Of a stretch of DNA of 6,653 nucleotides, positions 1-5,899 are shown in pieces (the first letter of the stretch is position 1; the number at the start of each line of letters is the position of its first letter). The position numbers and the translations under genes are program-made. The stretch comes from DATDCY01 sp031406795 [NCBI: Candidatus Rokuibacteriota bacterium] (GTDB lineage: Bacteria; JAUVQV01). Location: positions 1 through 6,653 of the forward strand of contig JANOHV010000263.1 in NCBI GenBank assembly GCA_031406795.1. The letters are read 5' to 3'. The notes under the pieces were generated by a model. That model made no database searches, was not told the origin of the DNA, and saw only the letters and a list, made by a program, of their open reading frames with translations.

Positions 1-765
1 GATTCCCGAGGAGATGATCTGCCCGATCTGCACCGCGCGCTGCGTGACCACCCCGTCCACCGGCGAGACGACGCGGGTTTCGCTGAGGCGCTGGCGCGCC
101 AGGTCGAGGCTCACCTGGTCGCTGTCGACCTGGGCCTCCGCGATGCGGATCTGCTGGCGGGCCTGCTCCAGCGTGCGCGCCTGGCTCTTCAGCTCCTCGA
201 TCGCGGTTTCGGCGTTCTCCGCCTCGGCGGCGGCCTGGGCGGCCGCGGTTTCGGCGGTCTCGGCCTCTTCGAGGCTCGCGAGCTTTTTTCCCTGCAACTC
301 GCGCGTGCGGTCGGCTTTGGCGCGGGCGTCGCGGGCGCGCGCCCGTGACGCGACCAGCGAGGCGTCGGCGCGCTGCCGGTCGGTCTTGAGGCTCTCCCCG
401 GCGAGTGCGAGGCTCTCTTTCGCGTTGATCAGGCGCGCCTGCGACGCGCGGACAGTGGCTTCGGCCTGGCGGACCCGCTGCTGCTCGTCGCGCGGGTCGA
501 GTTCAAGGAGCAGGTCGCCTTTCTTCACGGTCTGGCTGATATCGAAGGGGAGTTTGATGATCTCGCCGCTGGCCTTGCACTTGATCTCGACGTCCAGGTT
601 CGACACGACCTTGCCGGTCGAGGAGACCGACTGACGCACCGGCCCGCGCTCGACCTTCGCCGTGGGGGTCGGGTTCGTGGCGGCCGGCTTCGCGCCGCCG
701 TACTTCCAGTACCACAGGCCGCCGGCAAGCAAACAGACAACGACGATCGCGATGATTTTCTTCAC
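1..765 (-). CDS. HlyD/MacA-type periplasmic adaptor (membrane fusion protein), C-terminus cut by window edge
   Basis: This is the first 255 codons of a periplasmic adaptor that would link an inner-membrane transporter (ABC MacB-type or RND-type) to an outer-membrane channel. Residues 3-20 form a hydrophobic anchor after two lysines. Cys11 follows three valines, so there is no good lipobox. Residues about 50-90 are the first half of a biotinyl-lipoyl domain (KASGEI, then VKKGDLLLELD). Residues about 92-230 are a long Ala/Glu/Arg-rich alpha-helical coiled-coil hairpin. From about 231 the second lipoyl half begins (VVSPVDGVVTQR...GQIISSG). The beta-barrel and membrane-proximal domains lie beyond the edge. 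The start is GTG at 763-765, with a purine-rich AAGAGGGG seven to eight bases upstream. An in-frame stop at 778-780 rules out a longer form, leaving only a second GTG at 769-771 as an alternative. The substrate cannot be told from this fragment. Family assignment is firm; the partner type is inferred. Confidence 0.9.
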   Translation of the reverse strand, partial: MKKIIAIVVVCLLAGGLWYWKYGGAKPAATNPTPTAKVERGPVRQSVSSTGKVVSNLDVEIKCKASGEIIKLPFDISQTVKKGDLLLELDPRDEQQRVRQAEATVRASQARLINAKESLALAGESLKTDRQRADASLVASRARARDARAKADRTRELQGKKLASLEEAETAETAAAQAAAEAENAETAIEELKSQARTLEQARQQIRIAEAQVDSDQVSLDLARQRLSETRVVSPVDGVVTQRAVQIGQIISSGI

Positions 766-770
766 GCCCA

Positions 771-778
771 CCCCTCTT
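771..778 (-). promoter_or_regulatory. Ribosome binding site deciding the GTG start of the adaptor gene
   Basis: The minus strand reads AAGAGGGG here, with its GAGG core seven bases before the GTG at 765. The nearby ATG at 779-781 is out of frame and the in-frame stop at 778-780 blocks extension, so this site supports the GTG start. Confidence 0.6.
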
Positions 779-787
779 CATGAAATA

Positions 788-816
788 TCTGTATCTTCCC
801 GTTGGACGCCGCTCAA
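788..816 (-). promoter_or_regulatory. Weak candidate sigma70 promoter for the adaptor gene
   Basis: On the minus strand TTGAGC (811-816) and TACAGA (788-793) are 17 bases apart. They match the consensus at four and three of six positions. The surrounding bases are the most AT-rich part of the 139-base gap, which fits a promoter, but the -10 match is poor. A transcript from here would have a leader of only about 15 bases. Confidence 0.25.
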
Positions 817-904
817 GGGGAATGGTTCCTCCGGGCGGGCTCAGGTCCGAGGCGGCGGCTCCCCGATCCGCGCGCGCTCTTCGGCGATTCCGGAGGGTTG
901 GCGC

Positions 905-1795
905 TTAGCGCACCGCTCCCTTGATCGCGCTCTCGATGCCCGCGGGCGCCCCGGAGATCTTCATGAATGTCCCCATCGTCAAGTCGGGGAAGCTCTGCGC
1001 GATGCGGAATTTCCCGTGCAGCATCCGGACTTTGCCGCCGCTGACGAGGAATTCGTACGGCAGGTGGGCGGTGTGCCGCTGCTGCGCCGTGTCCGTCGCT
1101 TTCATGACCGTCGCGTCGGCTCCGGGGCCGTCGAGAATCGCCACCGAAAACAGGGTCTGCTCTTTGCCGGGGATGTCGATCCGGCTGATGCGGCGCACCA
1201 CCTTGGACTTCGCCAAGCCGTTCTCGACCTTCTCGAGAGCCTCGGCGTGGGAAGCGTGCGTTGCGAGGACCTCCTGATCCGTGAAATAGGGCATCATCAC
1301 CATGTAGTGGTAGGAGCCCAGTTGCTTGGCCGTGAAGCCCTCCTTTGCGCCGAACGGCGTTCCCGCGCCGAGGACGGCGCCGAGGGTCGCGGCGACGTCG
1401 GCGAGGTCGGTTCCCATGCGGTAGACATTGGCCATCCAGGCAGGGTTGGTGTACGCGACCTGCACCTTCCCGGCGACAACGGTCACCGACACCCGCACCG
1501 CGGCGCCGTACCCGCCGAATTCGGTTGCGGCTGCCGCTTCTTTCAGGGCGTCGCTGGTGACGACGAGGGTGGCCACGCCTTCCATGACCCGGTACTCCCC
1601 GGCGACCTCGAATCCGGCGGCGGTCAGCCCTTTTCTGACGGTGTCCACCTTCTCCGCCCAAGGGCCGGCGGACTCCTCGGCCAGAAGGTAGGGCTTGAGC
1701 GGAGTGTCGGCCGCGGTAGCCGGTGCCGCGGCCAGGAACGATGCCACCAACAGGCACGCCAGCGTGCGTACGGCTGCGAATCTTGCTTCCATCAT
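905..1795 (-). CDS. Uncharacterised exported (periplasmic) protein, 296 residues
   Basis: I do not recognise a characterised function. Residues 1-29 are a clear Sec signal peptide: basic start (MMEARFAAVR), hydrophobic core, and APATAA before a probable cleavage ahead of Asp30. The only cysteine is Cys13, inside the signal peptide and without a proper lipobox, so the mature protein is soluble and cysteine-free. Visible landmarks are TEFGGYGAAVRVSV (91-104), QVAYTNPAWMANVYRMG (112-128), SYHYMVMMPYF (161-171), a His-containing ATHASHAE (178-185), RIDIPGKEQTLFSV (205-218), and HTAHLPYEFLVSGGKVRMLHGKFRIA (241-266, given here only as a landmark span starting HTAHLPYEFL). The 60-125 region, with strands ending in a 'v-Y-NP' motif, loosely recalls DUF302-type proteins; that is a tentative fold-level inference. 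The start is the ATG at 1793-1795, with AAGGAG five bases upstream; the adjacent ATG at 1790-1792 is nearly as good. It has its own promoter and a structured leader, and lies 139 bases upstream of an efflux adaptor, which may or may not be functionally linked. Confidence 0.85.
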   Translation of the reverse strand: MMEARFAAVRTLACLLVASFLAAAPATAADTPLKPYLLAEESAGPWAEKVDTVRKGLTAAGFEVAGEYRVMEGVATLVVTSDALKEAAAATEFGGYGAAVRVSVTVVAGKVQVAYTNPAWMANVYRMGTDLADVAATLGAVLGAGTPFGAKEGFTAKQLGSYHYMVMMPYFTDQEVLATHASHAEALEKVENGLAKSKVVRRISRIDIPGKEQTLFSVAILDGPGADATVMKATDTAQQRHTAHLPYEFLVSGGKVRMLHGKFRIAQSFPDLTMGTFMKISGAPAGIESAIKGAVR

Positions 1796-1800
1796 TACTT

Positions 1801-1806
1801 CTCCTT
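1801..1806 (-). promoter_or_regulatory. Strong ribosome binding site of the exported-protein gene
   Basis: The minus strand reads AAGGAG, five bases before the ATG at 1795 and eight before the second ATG at 1792. It fixes the start inside the longer open frame that begins at 1885, and so reveals the signal peptide. Confidence 0.8.
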
Positions 1807-1813
1807 GTGGATG

Positions 1814-1848
1814 GCTCGCTGCCGCCTGCGGGGCGGATCGCTGCGAGC
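1814..1848 (-). repeat. Two-part GC hairpin in the mRNA leader of the exported-protein gene
   Basis: On the minus strand, outer arms GCTCGC (1843-1848) and GCGAGC (1814-1819) pair perfectly over six bases. Inside, after an asymmetric internal loop (AGCGAT against CA), CCGCC (1832-1836) pairs with GGCGG (1822-1826) around a five-base CCGCA loop. The structure ends seven bases before the AAGGAG. There is no T-run after it, so it is not a rho-independent terminator. It may stabilise the mRNA or affect ribosome access. The pairing is seen directly; the role is inferred. Confidence 0.5.
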
Positions 1849-1862
1849 GCGGGAAATCAGCC

Positions 1863-1882
1863 CGGGGTGAACGCGAACCCCG
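1863..1882 (-). repeat. Inverted repeat at the predicted transcription start
   Basis: CGGGGT and ACCCCG form perfect six-base arms around an eight-base spacer. The repeat begins about six bases after the predicted -10 element, so it covers the expected transcript start. It could be an operator or a 5'-terminal mRNA stem. Six-base arms in GC-rich DNA can arise by chance. Confidence 0.35.
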
Positions 1883-1887
1883 CAACG

Positions 1888-1916
1888 TGTCTAGCAGGAG
1901 TGCGCGGTGCGGTCAA
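1888..1916 (-). promoter_or_regulatory. Predicted sigma70 promoter for the exported-protein gene
   Basis: On the minus strand TTGACC (1911-1916, five of six consensus matches) and TAGACA (1888-1893, three of six) are separated by 17 bases. The -10 is preceded by TGC, an extended -10 motif. Transcription would start near 1881 and give a leader of about 86 bases. The site lies in the gap after the RlmA-like gene, which suggests that this gene has its own start of transcription separate from the ndk operon. Confidence 0.5.
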
Positions 1917-1944
1917 TGGGGCGGCTTCCCGGCGCAGCCGTCGT

Positions 1945-2814
1945 TCAGACGCCGGCTCCGCCCGCCGGCCACGGCAAGGGCGCAAAAACGACGACTTCGT
2001 GACTCGACGTGACCTCGAGTCCATCGAGTTCTCTTGCGCGCTCGCGCCGCCCGGCCCGGCCGCCGCGGTAGGTGGAAACCAGCAGGTCCTCGAGTTGAAC
2101 CGCGGAAAAGGCCCGTTGCTCCCGGGCTTCGTGCCGCCCGACGAATGCGAAATGTCCGGCGTGCTCATCGATGAGCTTGGCGACCCGATCCAGCTTTGCG
2201 GCGCTGCCGAGAGCCGCTTCGCGCAACTCCGCAAGATCGTCCGGGGCGGGAACCGCGACCACGAGACGCCCGGCGGGGGCGAGCGCGCGTGCGCACTCGG
2301 CGGGGCTGCGCCGCGCAGTGATCGAGAGGGCGAGGTCGAGCGAGCCGTCGGCAACGGGGAGGCCGCGGTCGGCGTTGGCGACCAGCCAGAGCACGTCGGG
2401 ATGGCGTCGTGCCGCCAACCCGACTGCGCGCGCCGACAGATCGACGCCGGCGGCCTCCAGGCCCAGCCGCGCGGCGAGAGCGCCGAGCAGCGAGCCCTCC
2501 CCCGAGCCGATGTCCAGCGTGCGCGCCCCCGGCGGGAGGCGGAAGCCGGCGATCGTCGCCGTCAGCGTCTCTTGCAGCGCGGCGCCGATGCCGGCGTCGA
2601 ACAGCCGCCGGCGCGCCGCGACTGTCTCCGTCGCATCGCCCGGCACCCGCGCGCGGCGATCCTGCGGCTGCAGCAGGTTGATGTAACCGTCGCGGGCGAT
2701 GTCGAAGCAGTGGCCGCAGGGGCCGCGTAGCACGGCGCCCGCCTGCCGCCGCGCCGCCGCGACGGCGGGCAAGGTGGCACCGCAGCCCCGCACCGTACAG
2801 CGGATTTCAAGCAT
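1945..2814 (-). CDS. rlmA: RlmA-like 23S rRNA (guanine-N1) methyltransferase
   Basis: RlmA enzymes use S-adenosylmethionine to methylate N1 of a guanine in helix 35 of 23S rRNA (G745 in E. coli; G748 for the RlmAII branch). Order of parts: an N-terminal zinc-binding region with Cys6, Cys11, Cys33, His35 and Cys36; the family signature FDIARDGYINLL (37-48), RARVPGD (54-60), and ARR..FDAG (67-75); then a Rossmann methyltransferase domain with LDIGSGEGSLL (100-110, SAM-binding motif I), GVDLS (123-127), and the late motif RLVVAVPAPDDLAELREA (183-200). The 289 residues are slightly more than the roughly 270 of E. coli RlmA. The zinc ligand spacing differs from the E. coli pattern (see findings). 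The ATG at 2812-2814 lies within the last 8 bases of the upstream pseudouridine synthase gene and has no clear Shine-Dalgarno sequence, so translation is probably coupled. Family is firm; the exact guanine is inferred. Confidence 0.85.
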   Translation of the reverse strand: MLEIRCTVRGCGATLPAVAAARRQAGAVLRGPCGHCFDIARDGYINLLQPQDRRARVPGDATETVAARRRLFDAGIGAALQETLTATIAGFRLPPGARTLDIGSGEGSLLGALAARLGLEAAGVDLSARAVGLAARRHPDVLWLVANADRGLPVADGSLDLALSITARRSPAECARALAPAGRLVVAVPAPDDLAELREAALGSAAKLDRVAKLIDEHAGHFAFVGRHEAREQRAFSAVQLEDLLVSTYRGGRAGRRERARELDGLEVTSSHEVVVFAPLPWPAGGAGV

Positions 2815-3811
2815 GGCGCGGCGGGCTGCATGCCGGATGCGCTGCGGCGGGATCGCCCGGTGCCCGGCACCCGTCCCAGAAGGACTGCAGGTCCGAGGCG
2901 AACGGCGCCTCGAGGTGCATCATCTCCCCCGTGCCCGGATGCGGCAACGCGAGCTTCCAGGCGTGGAGCGCGTGACGCGGCAGCAGCAGCGCCCGGCGGT
3001 CGCCGTCGGTCAGCTCTCCCCGGGTGAAGCGGTCGAAGATCATCTCGTCGGACCCGTAGATCTTGTCGCCGACCAGGTGCAGCCCGGCATGGTGGAGGTG
3101 GGCGCGGATCTGGTGTTGCCGCCCGGTCCGCGGCCGGCAGGCCAGCAGCGTCAGCGGTTCGCCGCCCGGCGCCAGCCGCCGCTCGAGCACGTCAAAGTCG
3201 GTGCGCGCGGGGAGGCCCTCTTCCGAGGCGTGCATCCGGATCTGCACGCCGCTGGCGCGGGTCAGCCGCAGCGGAACCTCCACACTGAAGCTCCCGTCCG
3301 CCGGTGCGCCGGCGGCGAGCGCAAGATAGGTCTTCGCCACCCGGCCACGCGCGAAAGCGAGCTTCAGGGCCCGGGTGGCGGACAAGGTGCAGCCGCAGGC
3401 GAGCAGGCCCGAGGTCTCGCGGTCGAGGCGGTGGGCCGGATCCACCCGGCGGCCGGGGTACGCGGCACGCACCAGCGCCGTGAGGGTGTGGTCCAGATAG
3501 CGGGCGGTGGGGTGTGCCGGGAGCCCGGCCGGCTTGTCGACCACGAGCAGTTCGGCATCTTCGAAGACCACGCCGAACGTCATCGGCGTCTCCGGCTCGG
3601 GACCGAGGTCGCTCAGCAGCACGAACCGCATTCCCGCTGCAACCCGGCTCGCCGGCTTGAGCTTCCCCGGGCCGCCGTGCTCGAGCCGGGTCGCGATGAG
3701 CCGCTGGATCTGCTCCCGGGAGAGCCGCCGGATCTTCTGGCGGAGGTAGAGGTCGAGACGCCATCCCGCGAACGCGGGCTCGACCTGGACGGGAACCCGC
3801 CTGAGCGTCAT
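2807..3811 (-). CDS. RluA-family rRNA pseudouridine synthase (RluC/RluD-like, with S4 domain)
   Basis: This enzyme isomerises uridine to pseudouridine in RNA, most likely in 23S rRNA. Residues about 10-60 form an S4-like RNA-binding domain (RLDLYLRQKIRRLSREQIQRLI). The catalytic domain follows: EDAELLVVDKPAGLPAHPT (84-102), the RluA-family catalytic motif HRLDRETSG with Asp130 as the expected nucleophile, AKTYLAL with its conserved Tyr162, RTGRQHQIRAHL (228-239), and GDKIYG (248-253). The length is 334 residues, within the usual range. The last 20 or so residues (Pro/Ala/His-rich) look like an unstructured tail. The start is the ATG at 3809-3811, which overlaps the stop of the ABC-F gene as ATGA. 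An in-frame ATG at 3854-3856 would add 15 Arg/Gly-rich residues unlike the family's N-terminus. The S4 domain and HRLD motif separate it from the RluB/RsuA and TruB families. The target uridines cannot be read from the sequence. Confidence 0.92.
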   Translation of the reverse strand: MTLRRVPVQVEPAFAGWRLDLYLRQKIRRLSREQIQRLIATRLEHGGPGKLKPASRVAAGMRFVLLSDLGPEPETPMTFGVVFEDAELLVVDKPAGLPAHPTARYLDHTLTALVRAAYPGRRVDPAHRLDRETSGLLACGCTLSATRALKLAFARGRVAKTYLALAAGAPADGSFSVEVPLRLTRASGVQIRMHASEEGLPARTDFDVLERRLAPGGEPLTLLACRPRTGRQHQIRAHLHHAGLHLVGDKIYGSDEMIFDRFTRGELTDGDRRALLLPRHALHAWKLALPHPGTGEMMHLEAPFASDLQSFWDGCRAPGDPAAAHPACSPPRHA

Positions 3812-5871
3812 GTCTCCCGGTCGGCCTTCTCGACCTCGCCCTCGAGTTTTGCCCATTCGTCGTAGCTGTAGGCCAGGTTCGTCGTCAGTTCGCGGTATTC
3901 GACCGACAGCGCGCTGACCCGCTCCGGGTTCTGGCAGACCACGGGGTCGCCGAGGCTGGCCTCGATCTGTTTCTTCCGGCCCTCCTGCTCCGCGATCCTC
4001 TTCTCGAGCTTCTCCAGCGCCGATTGCAGCGGGCGCAGGCGCTGCGAGCGCTGCTGGCGCCGCTCCGCGTCCCGCCGCTTGCGCTCCTTGTCGGGCGGCG
4101 CGGCCGGCGCCCCCCCCGGGGCAGCCCCCGCCGCGGACTTGGGACGGGGCTGCCCCGCCGCCCGCGGTTTGTCGGCGGCAGGCCTGGCCGGCGACACCGG
4201 CGTCGCGGCGGGAGCCTTTGCGGGTTTCTTCGCCGCGCTCGCGGCCGCCTCGCGCTCGCGGCGCTGCTTTTCGAGCCAGTCGGTGACGCCCCCGAGGAAC
4301 ATCGAGACGCGGCCGTCCCGGAACTCGGCGACTTTCGTCGCCAGCGGCTCGAGAAAATCGCGGTCGTGCGAGACGATGCAGTAGGCACCGGTGAAGCGAC
4401 GCAGCGCCTCCTGGAGGACCCCCTTGGACTTGACGTCGAGGTGGTTGGTCGGCTCGTCGAGGACCAGCAGGTTGGCGGGCACCAGCAGCATCTTGGCCAG
4501 CGCGAGCCGGCTCTTCTCCCCGCCCGAGAGTACGGCGACGCGCTTGAAGACATCGTCGCCGGTGAACAGGAAGCAGCCGAGCAGGCGGCGCAGTCCCTGC
4601 TGCAGCCCGGCCGGCGCGGCGTCCTCGAGCGTCTCGAGCACGGTCTTCTTCGGATCGAGATCGTCGGCCTGGTGCTGCGCGTAATAAGAGACGATGACGT
4701 TGTGGCCCGGCGTGCGCGTCCCCGCCTGGATCGGTTCGAGGCCGGCGATGATCCGCGCGAGCGTCGACTTGCCTGCGCCGTTGGAACCGAGAAAGGCGAT
4801 GCGGTCGCCGCGCTCGATGGTCAGGTCGAGGTTCTTGAAGACCGGCTCCGGCCCGTAAGATTTCGTCACCCCCTCGAGTCTCATCAGGATCCGTCCCGGG
4901 GAGGGCGGCGGCGGAAAGTCGAAGGAGATGCTCCCCTGCTCGTCGTCCATCTCGATGCGCTCGATCTTGTCGAGCTGCTTGAGACGGCTCTGCACCTGGC
5001 GGGCCTTGGTCGCCTGGTAGCGGAAGCGGTCGACGAAGGCCATCGTCGCGCGGATCGCCTCCTGCTGGTTCTCGTAGGAGGAGCGCAGCATTTCGAGGCG
5101 GATTTCGCGCTCCTTGAGATAGTACGAGTAGTTGCCCTTGTACTCGCCCGCCTTGCCGTTGGCGATCTCGATCGTGCGGCGCGTGAGGTTGTCGAGAAAC
5201 CGCCGGTCGTGCGAGATGACGACCACCGAGCCGTCGTAGCCCTTGAGGTATTCCTCGAGCCAGGTCAGCGACTCGATGTCCAGATGGTTGGTCGGCTCGT
5301 CGAGCATCAAGATCGTCGGCTCGCGCAGCAGCAGTTTGGCCAGCGCGATGCGCATCTGCCAGCCGCCGGAGAACTCCGAGGTCTCGCGCGGCATGTCCGC
5401 CATCTTGAAGCCCAGACCGAGCAGGATCTCCTCGACCTTCGCGCCGATCGACCAGCCCTCGCGGTGCTCGAGGTGGTGCTGCAGCTTCCCCATCTCGTCG
5501 ACCAGGTCGAGGACCTCGGAGGAGTTGCCCTTGCCGGCGGCGACGAGCGCGTCGATCTCGACGGCGATCTCCTCGGCGCGCGCGTGCATCGCGAGCAGGT
5601 CATCGAAGGCGGTGGCGGTCTCGTCGGCCAGCGTCTTGCCGGCGTGCGCGATGCCGTCCTGCGGCAGGTAGCCGGCGGTGTGCGAGCGCGAACGGATGAT
5701 TTCGCCGGCGTCGGGGTCGACGAGGCCGAGGATGATCTTCAGCAGCGTGGACTTGCCCGCGCCGTTCGGCCCGACGATGGCGATGCGCTCGTCGTCCCCG
5801 ATGCGCAGCGAGAGGTCGCGGAAGAGGTACTCCCCGCCGTACTGCTTCTCGAGGTGGCTGATCGTGATCAT
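3808..5871 (-). CDS. ABC-F family ATPase with C-terminal coiled coil (YheS/Uup-like)
   Basis: A soluble protein with two ABC ATPase domains and no membrane segment. ABC-F proteins bind the ribosomal E site and relieve stalled or blocked translation. Domain 1 has Walker A GPNGAGKST (34-42), signature SGGWQ (168-172) and Walker B LMLDEPTNHLD (188-198). Domain 2 has Walker A GSNGAGKST (362-370), signature LSGGEKSR (448-455) and Walker B LVLDEPTNHLD (469-479). Both catalytic glutamates (192, 473) are present. The linker between domains, about 245-320 (NYSYYLKEREIR, then FRYQATKARQVQSRLKQL), matches the P-site tRNA interaction motif. Residues 541-600 form an Ala/Pro/Lys-rich low-complexity linker, followed by charged coiled-coil helices (about 596-640 and 650-685) like the C-terminal extension of YheS and Uup. 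At 687 residues it is longer than EttA (about 555). Start ATG at 5869-5871 fits the conserved MITIS opening, though no Shine-Dalgarno is visible. A housekeeping role is more likely than antibiotic resistance, given its neighbours; the exact subfamily is not settled. Confidence 0.93.
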   Translation of the reverse strand: MITISHLEKQYGGEYLFRDLSLRIGDDERIAIVGPNGAGKSTLLKIILGLVDPDAGEIIRSRSHTAGYLPQDGIAHAGKTLADETATAFDDLLAMHARAEEIAVEIDALVAAGKGNSSEVLDLVDEMGKLQHHLEHREGWSIGAKVEEILLGLGFKMADMPRETSEFSGGWQMRIALAKLLLREPTILMLDEPTNHLDIESLTWLEEYLKGYDGSVVVISHDRRFLDNLTRRTIEIANGKAGEYKGNYSYYLKEREIRLEMLRSSYENQQEAIRATMAFVDRFRYQATKARQVQSRLKQLDKIERIEMDDEQGSISFDFPPPPSPGRILMRLEGVTKSYGPEPVFKNLDLTIERGDRIAFLGSNGAGKSTLARIIAGLEPIQAGTRTPGHNVIVSYYAQHQADDLDPKKTVLETLEDAAPAGLQQGLRRLLGCFLFTGDDVFKRVAVLSGGEKSRLALAKMLLVPANLLVLDEPTNHLDVKSKGVLQEALRRFTGAYCIVSHDRDFLEPLATKVAEFRDGRVSMFLGGVTDWLEKQRREREAAASAAKKPAKAPAATPVSPARPAADKPRAAGQPRPKSAAGAAPGGAPAAPPDKERKRRDAERRQQRSQRLRPLQSALEKLEKRIAEQEGRKKQIEASLGDPVVCQNPERVSALSVEYRELTTNLAYSYDEWAKLEGEVEKADRET

Positions 5872-5899
5872 GCGGGCCCGGCCGACGAAACAGCGCGGC

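Noticed and set aside
829-896. Inverted repeat CCTCCGG/CCGGAGG in the gap before the adaptor gene, considered as a terminator or large stem
   Set aside because: The seven-base arms are perfect but 54 bases apart, with no T-run after the distal arm. In GC-rich DNA this is weak evidence.
662-1870. A 402-codon open frame on the plus strand opposite the exported-protein gene
   Set aside because: Its product is compositionally biased (Gly, Arg, His) with no recognisable motif, while the minus strand carries a signal peptide, ribosome binding site and promoter.
1921-1944. Small hairpin (CGGCT/AGCCG) just after the RlmA-like stop codon, considered as a terminator
   Set aside because: The stem is only five bases with a nine-base loop and is followed by CCCCATT rather than a T-run.
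1723-2730. A 335-codon open frame on the plus strand opposite the RlmA-like gene
   Set aside because: It is a shadow of a gene with clear methyltransferase motifs; the product is low-complexity and has no family signature.
3812-3856. A 15-residue longer N-terminus for the pseudouridine synthase from the ATG at 3854-3856
   Set aside because: The extra residues are Arg/Gly-rich and unlike the family's start, no ribosome binding site precedes that ATG, and the ATGA overlap at 3808-3811 is a typical coupled start.
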